Shown here one piece after another: positions 54,341-64,000 of a stretch of 64,000 bases of DNA. This DNA comes from Antiquaquibacter oligotrophicus (GTDB lineage: Bacteria > Actinomycetota > Actinomycetes > Actinomycetales > Microbacteriaceae). The position numbers and the translations under genes are program-made. Under the pieces are notes generated by a model, which did not search any database, was not told the origin of the DNA, and saw only the letters and a program-made list of their open reading frames with translations. Numbering within the stretch: the first letter of the stretch is position 1; the number at the start of each line of letters is the position of its first letter. Location of the stretch: contig NZ_CP085036.1 in the NCBI RefSeq assembly GCF_020535405.1, positions 1,054,001-1,118,000 of the forward strand, in the 5' to 3' direction.

Positions 54341-54739
54341 TTACCACACGTAGGCGAGGACTTCCCCACCCACGCCCTTCTGAGTCGCCTCTTTGTCCGT
54401 GAGGAGTCCGGAGGAGGTGGACAGGATGGCAACGCCGAGTCCGCCGAGAACCTTGGGGATCTCGGTCGACTTTGCGTACACGCGCAGTCCCGGCTTGGAG
54501 ACGCGCTTGATACCGACGATCGAGCGCTCACGGTTGGGGCCGTACTTCAGGTCGATCGTGAGGGTCTGGCCGACGCGAGCGTCCTCGACCTTCCAGTCGG
54601 AGATGTAGCCCTCGGTCTTGAGGATGTCGGCGATGTGCGACTTGAGCTTGCTGCTGGGCAGCGAAACCTGGTCGTGGTGCGCCGAGTTGGCGTTGCGCAG
54701 TCTGGTCAGCAGGTCTGCGACCGGATCTGTCATGGTCAT
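54341..54739 (-). CDS. rpsH: Ribosomal protein S8
   Basis: 132 residues, uS8: [21 protein letters not shown] and C-terminal [14 protein letters not shown]. The first of two nearby ATGs is used; AAGGAAAA lies about 9 bases before it. The second ATG, two codons on, would remove MT. No rpsN (S14) gene lies between rplE and rpsH, where the spc operon usually has it. Confidence 0.96.
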   Translation of the reverse strand: MTMTDPVADLLTRLRNANSAHHDQVSLPSSKLKSHIADILKTEGYISDWKVEDARVGQTLTIDLKYGPNRERSIVGIKRVSKPGLRVYAKSTEIPKVLGGLGVAILSTSSGLLTDKEATQKGVGGEVLAYVW

Positions 54740-54809
54740 GTGTTGGTTTTCCTTGTCTCGTCTGGTTTCGACACCCCGTACACGGAGGCCGACCTGGTCG
54801 ATGGGTGGG

Positions 54810-55406
54810 TTAGCTCGCGGCCTGCTCGTTCGAGCGGAAGGGGAATCCGAGCGCCTTGAGCAGCGCGCGACCCTCCTCGTCGTTCTTCGCCGTGGTCACG
54901 ATGGTGATGTCGAATCCGCGAACGCGGTCGATCTTGTCCTGGTCGATCTCGTGGAACATCGACTGCTCCGTAAGACCGAAGGTGTAGTTGCCGCGTCCGT
55001 CGAACTGACGGTCCGAAAGTCCACGGAAGTCGCGGATACGCGGGAGGGCGAGCGTCACGAGACGATCGATGAACTCCCAGGCGCGGTCGCCGCGAAGCGT
55101 GACGTGGGCACCGATCGGCTGGCCCTCACGCAGCTTGAACTGCGCGATGGACTTGCGAGCTGCGGTGACCTGCGGCTTCTGACCCGTGATCGCAGTGAGG
55201 TCGCGCACGGCGCCCTCGATGATCTTCGAGTCGCGAGCGGCCTCACCGACACCGGTGTTCACGACGACCTTGACGATCCCGGGAACCTGGTGAACGTTGG
55301 TGAAACCGAAGTCCTTGGTCAGCTGCGCCGCGATCTCTTTGCGGTACTTCTGCTTCAGGCGGGGCTGGTAGGCGCCAGCCTCCGCGGCAGTAGTGGTCTT
55401 GGCCAT
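54810..55406 (-). CDS. rplE: Ribosomal protein L5
   Basis: 198 residues, uL5 binding 5S r[22 protein letters not shown], and [22 protein letters not shown]-like [13 protein letters not shown]. Slightly longer N-terminus than E. coli L5. A 70-bp gap follows to rpsH, with no S14 gene in it. Confidence 0.97.
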   Translation of the reverse strand: MAKTTTAAEAGAYQPRLKQKYRKEIAAQLTKDFGFTNVHQVPGIVKVVVNTGVGEAARDSKIIEGAVRDLTAITGQKPQVTAARKSIAQFKLREGQPIGAHVTLRGDRAWEFIDRLVTLALPRIRDFRGLSDRQFDGRGNYTFGLTEQSMFHEIDQDKIDRVRGFDITIVTTAKNDEEGRALLKALGFPFRSNEQAAS

Positions 55407-55412
55407 TGTTCG

Positions 55413-55820
55413 TTAGTCCTCTTCCGTCTTCTCGACGGACTTCTTGGTGGATGCCTTAGCGGCCTTCTTGCCTTCCGCGCGACGCGACTTCTTGAAGTAG
55501 CGGACGCGAACCGTCTTGCCGCGGTCATCCGTCTCGATGCGGAATCCCACACGAGCCGGCTGCTTGGTGTCGGGGTCGACGAGCGCAACCTTGGACACGT
55601 GGATCGGGGCCTCCATGGTCTCGATGCCACCGGTCTTCGTACCGCGCTGGGTCTGACCGACCTTGGTGTGCTTCTTGACGTAGTTCACGCCCTCGACGAC
55701 GACGCGGTTGTTCTCCACGTCGATGCCGATCACGCGACCCTGCTTGCCACGGTCGCCGCCGCGAGCCTGCGTGGCCCCGCTGATGACCTGGACGATGTCG
55801 CCCTTACGAATGTTTGCCAT
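55413..55820 (-). CDS. rplX: Ribosomal protein L24 with basic tail
   Basis: 135 residues. KOW-type uL24 core 1-105 (IRKGDIVQVISG, then NYVKKHTKVGQ). The last 25-30 residues are Lys/Ala/Thr-rich and end in Glu/Asp (KKAAKASTKKSVEKTEED). Typical L24 is about 105 residues. Confidence 0.96.
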   Translation of the reverse strand: MANIRKGDIVQVISGATQARGGDRGKQGRVIGIDVENNRVVVEGVNYVKKHTKVGQTQRGTKTGGIETMEAPIHVSKVALVDPDTKQPARVGFRIETDDRGKTVRVRYFKKSRRAEGKKAAKASTKKSVEKTEED

Positions 55821-55822
55821 AA

Positions 55823-56191
55823 CTACAGCACCTCCGGTGCCAGCGAGATGATCTTCATGAACTTCTTGTCGCGAAGCTCACGGCCGACCGGGCCGAAGAT
55901 GCGGGTACCACGGGGGTCCCCGTCAGCCTTCAGGATGACGGCGGCGTTCTCGTCGAACTTGATGTACGAACCGTCGGGACGACGGGTCTGCTTGACGACG
56001 CGCACGATGACGGCCTTGACGACATCGCCCTTCTTGACGTTTCCGCCGGGGATGGCGTCCTTGACGGTCGCGACGATGACATCACCGAGTCCTGCGTAAC
56101 GACGGCCGGAGCCACCGAGGACGCGGATCGTCAGGAGTTCCTTGGCGCCGGTGTTGTCGGCGACCTTGACTCTCGATTCCTGCTGCAGCAT
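55823..56191 (-). CDS. rplN: Ribosomal protein L14
   Basis: 122 residues, the standard uL14: [20 protein letters not shown] and [19 protein letters not shown]. Starts 3 bp after rpsQ. Confidence 0.98.
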   Translation of the reverse strand: MLQQESRVKVADNTGAKELLTIRVLGGSGRRYAGLGDVIVATVKDAIPGGNVKKGDVVKAVIVRVVKQTRRPDGSYIKFDENAAVILKADGDPRGTRIFGPVGRELRDKKFMKIISLAPEVL

Positions 56192-56194
56192 GAC

Positions 56195-56503
56195 TTACTT
56201 CGCCTTCTCGAGGATCTCCACCAGACGCCAGCGCTTGGTGGCGCTGAGCGGGCGGGTCTCGCTGATGATGACGAGGTCGCCGACGCCGGCGCTGCCGGCC
56301 TCGTCGTGCGCCTTCACCTTGGAGGTGCGGCGGATGACCTTGCCATAGAGGGGGTGCTTCACGCGGTCCTCGACCTCGACGACGATGGTCTTGTCCATCT
56401 TGTCGCTGGTCACGTACCCGCGGCGCGTCTTGCGGTAACCGCGGACGAGCTCGGCCGTCTCGACCTGCTCTTCGGCGCTGTTAGCGGTGTCAACCTTGGC
56501 CAT
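56195..56503 (-). CDS. rpsQ: Ribosomal protein S17
   Basis: 102 residues. uS17 OB-fold core begins near residue 24 ([21 protein letters not shown]) and includes [17 protein letters not shown]. An N-terminal extension of about 22 residues is acidic. Confidence 0.96.
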   Translation of the reverse strand: MAKVDTANSAEEQVETAELVRGYRKTRRGYVTSDKMDKTIVVEVEDRVKHPLYGKVIRRTSKVKAHDEAGSAGVGDLVIISETRPLSATKRWRLVEILEKAK

Positions 56504-56505
56504 GA

Positions 56506-56829
56506 CTACGCCTCCTTCGTCTCTTCGGTCGCCTCGGCGGTGTCAGCCGCGTCAGCCTTCTTGGTGGTCTTCTTGGTCGCCTTGGCCGGAGCCTCGACCG
56601 GAGCGGGCGTGGCACGGATGCCGAGCTCACGCTCACGGATGACCGTGTAGATACGCGCGATGTCGCGCTTGACGGCACGAATGCGGCCGTGGCTCTCGAG
56701 CTGGCCGGTGGCCGACTGGAAGCGCAGGTTGAACAGCTCTTCCTTGCTCTTCTTCAGCTCGTCGACGAGTCGCTCGTCTTCGAAGGTGTCGAGCTCGACA
56801 GGGCGGAGCTCCTTGGATCCGATCGCCAT
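56506..56829 (-). CDS. rpmC: Ribosomal protein L29 with C-terminal tail
   Basis: 107 residues. Core 1-75 is uL29 ([21 protein letters not shown]). Residues 76-107 form a Lys/Ala/Thr then Glu-rich tail. Typical L29 is 60-75 residues. The ATG overlaps the rplP stop by one base (TAATG). Confidence 0.96.
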   Translation of the reverse strand: MAIGSKELRPVELDTFEDERLVDELKKSKEELFNLRFQSATGQLESHGRIRAVKRDIARIYTVIRERELGIRATPAPVEAPAKATKKTTKKADAADTAEATEETKEA

Positions 56830-57248
56830 TACGCGTCGCCCTCCTCGCGCTTGATGATGCGTGCCTTGAGGGGCAGCTTGTGGATTGCACGGGTCATGGC
56901 CTCACGAGCGAGTTCCTCGTTGACACCGGCGACCTCGAAGAGGACGCGACCCGGCTTGACGTTGGCGACCCACCACTCGACCGAGCCCTTACCGGAACCC
57001 ATGCGGGTTTCGGCCGGCTTCTTGGTCAGCGGGCGGTCGGGGTAGATGTTGATCCACACCTTTCCACCACGCTTGATGTGACGGGTCATTGCAATACGTG
57101 CCGCCTCAATCTGGCGGTTGGTCACGTACGCGGGAGTGAGAGCCTGAATGCCGAACTCTCCGAAAGCCACCGTCGTGCCACCGGTCGCCTGGCCGCTACG
57201 GCCGGGGTGGTGCTGCTTACGGTGCTTGACCTTACGAGGGATCAACAT
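56829..57248 (-). CDS. rplP: Ribosomal protein L16
   Basis: 139 residues, uL16: [46 protein letters not shown]. It helps shape the tRNA A site. Starts 2 bp after rpsC. Confidence 0.98.
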   Translation of the reverse strand: MLIPRKVKHRKQHHPGRSGQATGGTTVAFGEFGIQALTPAYVTNRQIEAARIAMTRHIKRGGKVWINIYPDRPLTKKPAETRMGSGKGSVEWWVANVKPGRVLFEVAGVNEELAREAMTRAIHKLPLKARIIKREEGDA

Positions 57249-57250
57249 GG

Positions 57251-58030
57251 TTACGCCTCAACTCCTGTGGCAACCGGCGCCTCAGCCTTGGGAGCGGAGG
57301 AGCGGCGCGAACGGTCTCCGCCATCGCGACGGTCGTCGCGGCGGTCGGGACGGGATGACTTCTGGTTGGCCTGCTCGCGAGCAAGCTCCTTGTTGGTGAT
57401 GTCGCCCTTGTAGATCCACACCTTCACGCCGATGCGACCGAACGTCGTACGAGCCTCGTAGAAGCCGTAGTCGATGTTGGCGCGGAGCGTGTGCAGGGGC
57501 ACGCGGCCCTCGCGGTAGAACTCGGAGCGGCTCATCTCTGCGCCACCGAGGCGGCCAGAGACCTGGATGCGGACACCCTTGGCGCCGGCGCGCTGGGCAC
57601 CCTGCAGACCCTTGCGCATCGCGCGGCGGAACGCCACACGAGCGGAGAGCTGCTCGGCGATACCCTGAGCAACCAGCTGAGCCTCGGCCTCGGGGTTCTT
57701 CACCTCGAGGATGTTGAGCTGGATCTGCTTGCCCGTGAGCTTCTCGAGGTCGGTGCGGATGCGCTCTGCCTCGGCACCACGACGTCCGATAACGATGCCG
57801 GGACGTGCCGTGTGGATGTCAACGCGAACGCGGTCACGCGTGCGCTCGATCTCGATGCGTGCAACACCGGCGCGGTCGAGCGAGGTCTTGAGCAGGTTGC
57901 GGATCTTGACGTCCTCGGCGACGTAGTCGCTGTAACGCTGTCCCGGCTTGGTGCTGTCCGAGAACCAACGCGACACGTGGTCGGTGGTGATTCCGAGACG
58001 GAAACCGTACGGGTTTACCTTCTGTCCCAT
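57251..58030 (-). CDS. rpsC: Ribosomal protein S3 with basic tail
   Basis: 259 residues. The KH domain ([21 protein letters not shown]) and C-terminal S3 domain span 1-210. A tail of about 45 residues follows, rich in Arg/Asp/Ser ([19 protein letters not shown]), low complexity. The start overlaps the rplV stop by one base. Confidence 0.97.
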   Translation of the reverse strand: MGQKVNPYGFRLGITTDHVSRWFSDSTKPGQRYSDYVAEDVKIRNLLKTSLDRAGVARIEIERTRDRVRVDIHTARPGIVIGRRGAEAERIRTDLEKLTGKQIQLNILEVKNPEAEAQLVAQGIAEQLSARVAFRRAMRKGLQGAQRAGAKGVRIQVSGRLGGAEMSRSEFYREGRVPLHTLRANIDYGFYEARTTFGRIGVKVWIYKGDITNKELAREQANQKSSRPDRRDDRRDGGDRSRRSSAPKAEAPVATGVEA

Positions 58031-58431
58031 TAGTTCTTCCCTGCCTTGGCCGCAACGGGTGCGCTGGTCTCGGCGATGTGGTCGGGCGTCGCGAGGACCA
58101 CGGTGATGTGGCTCGTGCGCTTGAGGATCTGGCTGGCACGACCCTGTGCGCGCGGACGGAACCGCTTGAGGGTTGTGCCTTCGTCGACGTAGGCCGCCGA
58201 GACGATGAGGTCCTGCTCGTCGAGGAAGCTGTTCGTGGCATCCGCCTTGACGCGAGCGTTGGCCATGGCGGCCGCAACGAGCTTGTAGATGGGCTCGCTG
58301 GCGCTCTGCGGGGCGAACTTGAGGATGGCGAGAGCCTCCTCAGCCTGCTTTCCACGAATGAGGTTGATGACTCGACGTGCCTTGGTGGGCGTGACGCGGA
58401 TGTGCTTCACGCGGGCGATTGCTTCGACCAT
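58030..58431 (-). CDS. rplV: Ribosomal protein L22
   Basis: 133 residues, uL22 lining the exit tunnel: [40 protein letters not shown] short Ala-rich C-terminal tail. Overlaps rpsS and rpsC by one base each. Confidence 0.97.
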   Translation of the reverse strand: MVEAIARVKHIRVTPTKARRVINLIRGKQAEEALAILKFAPQSASEPIYKLVAAAMANARVKADATNSFLDEQDLIVSAAYVDEGTTLKRFRPRAQGRASQILKRTSHITVVLATPDHIAETSAPVAAKAGKN

Positions 58432-58712
58432 TAGCGGCGACGTCCCTTCTTGTCATCCTTCACGTGACCGCGGAAGGTGCGGGTCGGCGAGAACTCGCCG
58501 AGCTTGTGCCCGACCATGGTCTCGGTGACGAACACGGGGATGTGCTTGCGACCGTCGTGCACCGCGATGGTGTGACCCAGCATCGCCGGGATGATCATCG
58601 AGCGGCGCGACCAGGTCTTGATCACGTTTTTGCTACCGGACTCGTTCGCCTTCACGACCTTCTGCAGCAGGTGGTCGTCGACGAAGGGGCCCTTCTTCAG
58701 ACTGCGTGGCAT
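58431..58712 (-). CDS. rpsS: Ribosomal protein S19
   Basis: 93 residues, uS19: [39 protein letters not shown]. Normal length. Eleven bp after rplB. Confidence 0.98.
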   Translation of the reverse strand: MPRSLKKGPFVDDHLLQKVVKANESGSKNVIKTWSRRSMIIPAMLGHTIAVHDGRKHIPVFVTETMVGHKLGEFSPTRTFRGHVKDDKKGRRR

Positions 58713-58723
58713 CTTCGGTACTC

Positions 58724-59563
58724 CTACTTGCGCTTCTTGCCGACGTTGCGGCGACGAACGATGAGCTGGTCACTGGGGAGGTTGCGCTTACGCGTACGAC
58801 CCTCCTTCTGGCCCCACGGGGTAACGGGGTGACGTCCACCGGACGTCTTGCCCTCACCACCACCGTGCGGGTGGTCGACGGGGTTCATGGCGACACCACG
58901 CACGGTCGGGCGGACGCCCTTCCAGCGCATACGGCCGGCCTTACCCCAGTTGATGTTCGACTGCTCGGCATTGCCGACCTCGCCGATCGTGGCGCGGCAG
59001 CGCAGGTCGACGTTGCGGATCTCACCCGAGGGCAGGCGAAGCTGCGCGTAGGGGCCGTCCTTGGCGACGAGACGAACGGATGCACCGGCCGAACGAGCCA
59101 TCTTCGCTCCACCACCCGGGCGCAGCTCGATCATGTGGATGACCGTACCGACGGGGATGTTCTTGAGCGGGAGGTTGTTGCCGGGCTTGATGTCAGCGCC
59201 GGGACCCGACTCCACGATGTCGCCCTGGTTCAGCTTGTTCGGGGCGATGATGTAGCGCTTGGTGCCGTCCACGTAGTGGAGCAGCGCGATGCGCGCCGTG
59301 CGGTTGGGGTCGTACTCGATGTGAGCGACGCGGGCGTCGACGCCATCCTTGTCGTTGCGCTTGAAGTCGATCACGCGGTACTGGCGCTTGTGGCCACCAC
59401 CGATGTGACGGCTCGTGATGCGGCCGGCGTTGTTACGACCACCGGTCTTGGGCAGCGGACGCAGCAGCGACTTCTCCGGCGTCGAACGGGTGATCTCGGC
59501 AAAGTCTGCAACCGAGGATCCGCGGCGACCGGGCGTCGTGGGCTTGTACTTACGAATAGCCAT
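58724..59563 (-). CDS. rplB: Ribosomal protein L2
   Basis: 279 residues, uL2, required for peptidyl transferase assembly. Contains [26 protein letters not shown], with the universally conserved histidine region, and [15 protein letters not shown]. Normal length. Follows rplW by 17 bp. Confidence 0.98.
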   Translation of the reverse strand: MAIRKYKPTTPGRRGSSVADFAEITRSTPEKSLLRPLPKTGGRNNAGRITSRHIGGGHKRQYRVIDFKRNDKDGVDARVAHIEYDPNRTARIALLHYVDGTKRYIIAPNKLNQGDIVESGPGADIKPGNNLPLKNIPVGTVIHMIELRPGGGAKMARSAGASVRLVAKDGPYAQLRLPSGEIRNVDLRCRATIGEVGNAEQSNINWGKAGRMRWKGVRPTVRGVAMNPVDHPHGGGEGKTSGGRHPVTPWGQKEGRTRKRNLPSDQLIVRRRNVGKKRK

Positions 59564-59580
59564 GATTGATCTCTCTGCTC

Positions 59581-59880
59581 CTAGCCGACCGCGGTGAAGA
59601 TGTCGATGGAGCCACTCTTGAGCGTGACGATGGCGCGCTTGGTGTCCTTGCGGCGACCGGTGCCGAAGCGGGTGCGGCCGGCCTTGCCCTGACGGTTCAG
59701 GGTGTTCACCGAAGCGACCTTGACGCCGAAGATCTTCTCGATAGCGAGCTTGATCTCGGTCTTGTTGGCGCGGGGGTCCACCACGAAGGTGTACTTGCCG
59801 TCATCGATCAGGTTGTAGCTCTTCTCGGAGACGACGGGCGCGAGGATGATGTCGCGGGGGTCCTTGTACGTGAGCGTCAT
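59581..59880 (-). CDS. rplW: Ribosomal protein L23
   Basis: 99 residues, uL23 at the tunnel exit, docking site for SRP and trigger factor: [17 protein letters not shown] and [26 protein letters not shown]. The ATG at 59880 overlaps the rplD stop (ATGA). The frame upstream lies within rplD and is not used. Confidence 0.97.
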   Translation of the reverse strand: MTLTYKDPRDIILAPVVSEKSYNLIDDGKYTFVVDPRANKTEIKLAIEKIFGVKVASVNTLNRQGKAGRTRFGTGRRKDTKRAIVTLKSGSIDIFTAVG

Positions 59881-60524
59881 GCGCTGACCTCTTCTTTCTG
59901 GGTCTTCGACGCGACGAACGTCTCGTACGCGGCCTTCGTGAACACGACGTCGTCGCTGACGATGACGTCGTACGCATTGAGCTGGTCGACCCACAGCACG
60001 TGGACGTCCTTGAGGTTGCGCAGCGACTTGAAGCCGATCTCGTCACCGCGGTCGAGCACCACGAGGACGCTCCTGCCGGCGATCGAAGCGAGAACCGCTG
60101 CTGCACCCTTGGTCGACGGTGCGTCACCCTTGCCGAACGAGTCGACGATGGTGAGACGCTCACCGCGTGCGCGGTCCGAGATGGCGCCGAGCAGAGCCGC
60201 AGCGATCATCTTCTTGGGGGTGCGCTGCGAGTAGTCGCGGGGCTGCGGACCGTGGACCGTGCCACCGCCGCGGTGCTGCGGCATGCGGACCGAACCCTGG
60301 CGGGCACGACCGGTGCCCTTCTGCTTGAAGGGCTTGCGGCCGGAGCCGGAGACCTCGCCACGACCCTTGGTCTTGTGGGTGCCCTGACGGGCGGCTGCGA
60401 GCTGAGCGACGACGACCTGGTGGATGAGCGGAACGTTGGTCTGCACGTCGAAGATCGACGCGGGCAGCTCAACCGAGCCGGTCTTCTTGCCGGAGGTGTC
60501 GACGACGTCGAGCGAGTTCGCCAT
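59877..60524 (-). CDS. rplD: Ribosomal protein L4
   Basis: 215 residues, uL4: [27 protein letters not shown] is the tunnel-reaching loop. In E. coli L4 also represses its own operon by binding the S10 leader; whether this occurs here is unknown. Two bp after rplC. Confidence 0.97.
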   Translation of the reverse strand: MANSLDVVDTSGKKTGSVELPASIFDVQTNVPLIHQVVVAQLAAARQGTHKTKGRGEVSGSGRKPFKQKGTGRARQGSVRMPQHRGGGTVHGPQPRDYSQRTPKKMIAAALLGAISDRARGERLTIVDSFGKGDAPSTKGAAAVLASIAGRSVLVVLDRGDEIGFKSLRNLKDVHVLWVDQLNAYDVIVSDDVVFTKAAYETFVASKTQKEEVSA

Positions 60525-60526
60525 GA

Positions 60527-61177
60527 TCAGGCTCCCTTCACTGCGTTGCGGACGAAGACGATACGACCACGAGCGCCGGGCACGGCGCCCTTGACGAGGA
60601 GGATGCCCTTCTCGAGGTCGACCGAGTGGACGGTCAGGTTCAGCACGGTGACGCGGTCGCCACCCATACGACCCGCCATGCGCATTCCCTTGAACACGCG
60701 GCTGGGGGTCGAGGAGGCACCGATCGAACCGGGCTTGCGGTGGTTACGGTGTGCACCGTGGGAGGCCGAAACGCCGCGGAAGTTGTGGCGCTTCATGACA
60801 CCCGCGAATCCCTTGCCCTTGCTGGTGCCGACGACGTCGACCTTCTTGCCGGGCTCGAAGATGTCGACGGTCAGCTCCTGGCCGAGCGAGTACTCGCTCG
60901 TGTCATCCGTGCGCAGCTCCGTGAGGTGACGACGCGGCGTGACACCGGCCTTCTCGAAGTGGCCGGCGAGCGGCTGGGTGACCTTGCGGGGGTCGATCTG
61001 GCCGTACGCGATCTGAACGGCGCTGTAGCCGTCGACCTCGGGCGTGCGGACCTGCGTGACGACGTTCGGGGTGATCTCCACGACGGTCACCGGGACGAGC
61101 TTGTTGTTCTCGTCCCAGACCTGCGTCATGCCGAGCTTCTTGCCCAGCAGACCCTTGGTGGTCTTGGTGTTAGACAT
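60527..61177 (-). CDS. rplC: Ribosomal protein L3
   Basis: 216 residues, uL3: [17 protein letters not shown] at the start and the loop [27 protein letters not shown] that reaches the peptidyl transferase centre. Normal length. 39 bp after rpsJ. Confidence 0.98.
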   Translation of the reverse strand: MSNTKTTKGLLGKKLGMTQVWDENNKLVPVTVVEITPNVVTQVRTPEVDGYSAVQIAYGQIDPRKVTQPLAGHFEKAGVTPRRHLTELRTDDTSEYSLGQELTVDIFEPGKKVDVVGTSKGKGFAGVMKRHNFRGVSASHGAHRNHRKPGSIGASSTPSRVFKGMRMAGRMGGDRVTVLNLTVHSVDLEKGILLVKGAVPGARGRIVFVRNAVKGA

Positions 61178-61216
61178 TGGTTTCCTCTTCGGCTCTCGAG
61201 TCTTCGCCTCTAAGGG

Positions 61217-61525
61217 CTAGAGCTTGATCTCGATGTTGACGTCGGCGGGCAGGTCGAGACGCATGAGCGAGTCGACAGCCTTGGGCGTCGGGTCGACGAT
61301 GTCGATGAGCCGCTTGTGGGTGCGCTTCTCGAAGTGCTCGCGGCTGTCCTTGTACTTGTGAGGGGAGCGGATCACTGCGACCACGTTCTTCTCGGTCGGA
61401 AGCGGGACCGGGCCCACCACCGTGGCACCCGCGCGGGTAACCGTGTCGACGATCTTGCGTGCCGACGAGTCGATGACCTCGTGGTCGTACGACTTCAGTC
61501 GAATGCGGATCTTCTGTCCCGCCAT
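61217..61525 (-). CDS. rpsJ: Ribosomal protein S10
   Basis: 102 residues, uS10/NusE, also part of antitermination complexes: [41 protein letters not shown]. First gene of the S10-spc block, preceded by a leader of about 275 bases. Confidence 0.98.
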   Translation of the reverse strand: MAGQKIRIRLKSYDHEVIDSSARKIVDTVTRAGATVVGPVPLPTEKNVVAVIRSPHKYKDSREHFEKRTHKRLIDIVDPTPKAVDSLMRLDLPADVNIEIKL

Positions 61526-61860
61526 GACGTCACTCTCTTCTCTTGCTCATAGGCCTGCGCGGCAACGAGGCCTTGCGACCCCGCCATGCGCAGCACTTCT
61601 GCTGTGCACCACTGTTTACGTATCAATGTCGTTCTCCGCCGCCGCAGGCACAGACGTACCCACGGCATCAGAAATCGATTGAGTCTTTAGAGTTCTGCTC
61701 CCTGCGGCCTAGCCTCCGCGCCCGTCAACCGGACTAGCTCTGTGAGCCGGACTATGCACTGCCTGGGAGTGAGTCGCACGCATGGAGCGGCGACGTGTTG
61801 AACTAGAAGAGTTTGCCACACCCCGGCATTTGCTGCAACCCGGGCGTGTCGCGATTGTGC
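61526..61860 (-). other. S10 operon leader and promoter region (335 bp)
   Basis: No credible ORF on either strand. Visible elements are the candidate promoter at 61810-61838, a direct repeat CCGGACTA (61729-61736 and 61748-61755), and a small hairpin GCGCAGCA/TGCTGTGC at 61588-61607. A long, structured leader would fit autoregulation by L4 or control by another factor, but no known S10-leader fold is recognisable by eye. Confidence 0.55.
61810..61838 (-). promoter_or_regulatory. Candidate S10 operon promoter
   Basis: On the minus strand, TTGCAG (61838-61833), 17 bases, CAAACT (61815-61810), with a TGG extended -10 element. Matches to consensus are modest (three of six in each box). The resulting leader would be about 275 nt. 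Confidence 0.35.
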
Positions 61861-62877
61861 CTATCGCTCGATCGGTTCCTTCGCGGAAGCCTTGCGCGGC
61901 CTGCGCGCGGGCGGATTCCACTCGAAGAACCACTCGACGGCGCGGTAGCGATCGGCGAGAACGGTGATGATCACGGGCGGCACCAGGCCGCAGAGGAAGG
62001 TGATGGGGATGAGCCAGCGCAATGGCACGTCACCGTTCGACGTCATCCATCGCAAGGGATATTCGATGAACGGCCAGTGCAGGATGTACACCTTGATCGT
62101 GCGTTCCCCCACGTAACGAATGGGAGAGAGGAACCGGGCACTGGCAATGGGTCTCACGAGGCCTGCCGCGCCGACGAAAAACGTCACGGTGATCACGACC
62201 TTCCAGATCACACCCTGTGGCGCCTGCCCGTAGAGGTTCTGGATGGTCACGGCCACCGTGGCCGCGGTGAAGAGGACAGCGCACAGGATTCGGTTGTCGA
62301 GGAATCTCTCGAATCCCGAGATGAAGGGGCCGAGCGCCACCCCGATGAAAAAGGCGACGGCCTGGTACCAGAACCGTTCCCACTCCCCCTCGATCGGCAG
62401 CATGCTGAGCCCCACCGCGGCCACAGCGATGATGAGCGGGTGCACCCAACGACAGAGGAGAGCAATCGCGTAGTACAGGACGAGGTAGCCGAGGAACCAC
62501 AGCGGAGTGGCGGACTCTATGAACAGCAGATGGAACAGGTCGGGGAAGACAAAGGCACCTGCGGCGAGCGCCGAGAGAAGCGCGAGGATGACCGTCCACA
62601 AGACGTACGGATAGAGGACCTTCGAGAGCTTGCCCTTGAGGTAGCCCCACGTGCCCTTGAGAAGCGAGCGCGGCACGAGCATGCCCGACAACAGGAAGAG
62701 CATGGGCATCCGCAGCGGCGTGAGGATGTTGATGATCGTCGGGAGGACCGGAACCGGGTCGTCGTAGTACTGGATGAGGCGAACGGTGTGCGTGACGACG
62801 ACCATGATCACCGCGAGCCCGCGGAGCACGTCCATCCAGTCGCGGCGCCCGGGTCCCCACTCGGTCGTCTGCAGCAT
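61861..62877 (-). CDS. Acyltransferase 3 family membrane protein
   Basis: A 338-residue integral membrane acyltransferase with about ten helices. The N-terminal signature is RRDWMDVLRGLAVIMVVVTHTVRL with the catalytic-type His30. A basic C-terminus (PPARRPRKASAKEPIER). Unlike the OatA-like protein at 44.6 kb it has no SGNH domain. Substrate unknown; probably modifies an envelope glycan or lipid. The ATG at 62877 was chosen over an upstream GTG because the signature follows directly; the MMPL gene stop lies 10 bp before it. Confidence 0.86.
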   Translation of the reverse strand: MLQTTEWGPGRRDWMDVLRGLAVIMVVVTHTVRLIQYYDDPVPVLPTIINILTPLRMPMLFLLSGMLVPRSLLKGTWGYLKGKLSKVLYPYVLWTVILALLSALAAGAFVFPDLFHLLFIESATPLWFLGYLVLYYAIALLCRWVHPLIIAVAAVGLSMLPIEGEWERFWYQAVAFFIGVALGPFISGFERFLDNRILCAVLFTAATVAVTIQNLYGQAPQGVIWKVVITVTFFVGAAGLVRPIASARFLSPIRYVGERTIKVYILHWPFIEYPLRWMTSNGDVPLRWLIPITFLCGLVPPVIITVLADRYRAVEWFFEWNPPARRPRKASAKEPIER

Positions 62878-62887
62878 CCATTCGACC

Positions 62888-64000
62888 CTACCTGCCCTCG
62901 CGCGCACCCCCTCCGGCGGGAACCGTGCGCGAGCGCGCGAAACGAGGAGCCCACCAGTTGGCTGAGCCGAGCAGGGTCATGACCGCTGGCATGAGCAGCC
63001 CGCGGATGATGGTGACGTCCAGGAGGATGGCGACAACCATGCCGACGCCGACCTCCTTCATGGCGAGGAGATCGCCCGCCGCGAAACCGATGAAGACGAT
63101 CGAGATAGCCAGCGCGGCGAGGGTCACCACGGGTGCCGTCTGGGTGATGCCAGCGAGGACGGCTTTGTCGCTGGCTGCCCGCGGAGTCAGCGTACGATCT
63201 CGCGCGCGCCAGTGCTCGGTGATGCGCGCGATGAGGAAGACCGCGTAGTCCATCGACAGCCCGAAGGCGAGGAGGCCGATCAGGAGAGGGGTCGACGCGT
63301 CGACAGCACCCCAGGGAGTGAACCCCAGGATGCCCGCGCCCCAACCCCACTGGAAGACCGCAACGACAACCCCCAACGTCGCGGCGATCGTCAGTGAGTT
63401 GAGGAGGAGGGTCTTGAGCGGAACGATCACGGATCGGGTGAGCGCAAACAGCAGAACGAACGTAGCCACCAGAACGACCACCGCGGCGATCGCAAGACGC
63501 TCGGCGAGGTGATCGAGGGTATCGACGAGCTCTGCGGCAGGGCCGCCCACAGCGATCGGGAGATCGGCGTCCACGGCTCGCACGTCGCGGACCAGTTGTT
63601 GCGCCGCGGCCCCCGTGGCATCTCCCTCTGGGGTGAGGGCGATGATCGCCGTTCCCTCCGGCAGGTCGGGGATGAGCGCCTCGGCATCGACCACACCGGG
63701 AAGCGCGGCGACACGATCGAGGATCGGAACAACGGCAGGATCGCCGATGTCGCCGTCGACAGAAACAACGATCGGCTCCACGCCGAGCTCATCGAATCGC
63801 GTGATCGTCGCCTCGTAGGCACGGCGCTCCTCCGCGCCGGCAGGGAGCGACCGAATGTCGGAGCTGCCCAGAGTGAGGGTGGTCAGCGGCGCGGCGAGAA
63901 TCACGAGGAACAGAGTCGCCGAAACGGTGACGAGCGCGGGCCGTCGCTGCGCGAACGCCGCAAGTCGCGGTACGAGCCGCCGCGCATCCGTGCCGGTCCG
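62888..64000 (-). CDS. MMPL family transporter, N-terminal part outside window
   Basis: The last 370 residues of an RND-type MMPL protein; the frame is open to the right edge. Visible is the second half: a helix at the window edge (about residues 22-42), an external domain (about 43-190), then six helices with the family motif FGLSMDYAVFLIARI carrying the Asp-Tyr proton-relay pair, and a final helix. MMPL proteins export lipids or lipophilic compounds across the membrane. It is followed by an acyltransferase gene only 10 bp away, so the two may act on the same envelope molecule. Substrate unknown. Confidence 0.88.
   Translation of the reverse strand, partial: RTGTDARRLVPRLAAFAQRRPALVTVSATLFLVILAAPLTTLTLGSSDIRSLPAGAEERRAYEATITRFDELGVEPIVVSVDGDIGDPAVVPILDRVAALPGVVDAEALIPDLPEGTAIIALTPEGDATGAAAQQLVRDVRAVDADLPIAVGGPAAELVDTLDHLAERLAIAAVVVLVATFVLLFALTRSVIVPLKTLLLNSLTIAATLGVVVAVFQWGWGAGILGFTPWGAVDASTPLLIGLLAFGLSMDYAVFLIARITEHWRARDRTLTPRAASDKAVLAGITQTAPVVTLAALAISIVFIGFAAGDLLAMKEVGVGMVVAILLDVTIIRGLLMPAVMTLLGSANWWAPRFARSRTVPAGGGAREGR

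Noticed and set aside
61782..61967. Short plus-strand frame in the S10 leader region
   Set aside because: Basic, low-complexity and without a ribosome site; overlaps the acyltransferase in antisense.

Overview
The window looks like chromosomal core sequence of a high-GC actinobacterium, most likely Microbacteriaceae. This rests on strong G/C preference at third codon positions, many GTG and TTG starts, a guaB/guaB3 pair, a THUMP-like methyltransferase, DUF3817 and DUF4190 membrane proteins, short-lid Adk, and groES without an adjacent groEL. The family-level assignment is inference. I saw no transposase, phage gene, CRISPR array, tRNA or rRNA gene.

Region 1 (1-6 kb, all minus strand) is a signalling and envelope locus. 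It holds two similar membrane sensor kinases, a LuxR-type response regulator, two tiny ORFs (a 43-residue lipoprotein and a 28-residue membrane peptide) and a lipoprotein-anchored HtrA-like serine protease cut by the left edge. The second kinase has lost the ATP-binding motifs of its catalytic domain. Related GGACA and GACATGTC sequences lie before the kinases, before the small lipoprotein and before the protease, which suggests one self-contained regulon.

Region 2 (6-21.4 kb) holds a glycerophosphodiesterase, small membrane proteins and a Bax-inhibitor-1 protein. A minus-strand block then encodes GuaB3, glycerol-3-phosphate dehydrogenase, a KhtT/KhtU-like K+/H+ antiporter, SURF1, DUF3817 and GMP synthase. 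A rhamnan-synthesis F-like protein and a glycosyltransferase-like protein sit between guaB and guaB3, which are usually neighbours in actinobacteria.

Region 3 (21.5-28.4 kb) is a branched-chain amino-acid type ABC transporter: two permeases, two ATPases and two tandem substrate-binding lipoproteins. Its LivH permease carries a signal peptide and an extracellular beta domain at the N-terminus.

Region 4 (28.5-44.5 kb) contains RarD, CIRCE-controlled groES, a methyltransferase, three DUF4190 paralogues, a coupled operon glmS-acpS-alr-tsaE-tsaB-rimI-tsaD for wall precursors and t6A tRNA modification, coaA, a hypothetical pair, glmM, rplM-rpsI and truA.

Region 5 (46.4-61.9 kb) is the ribosomal supercluster, S10-spc-alpha, including secY, adk, infA, rpmJ and rpoA. 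Several r-proteins carry low-complexity tails, and L15 has a repeat-built extension of about 100 residues. The rplM and infA promoters share an almost identical -10/start region. OatA-like and plain acyltransferases flank the cluster, and an MMPL transporter runs off the right edge.
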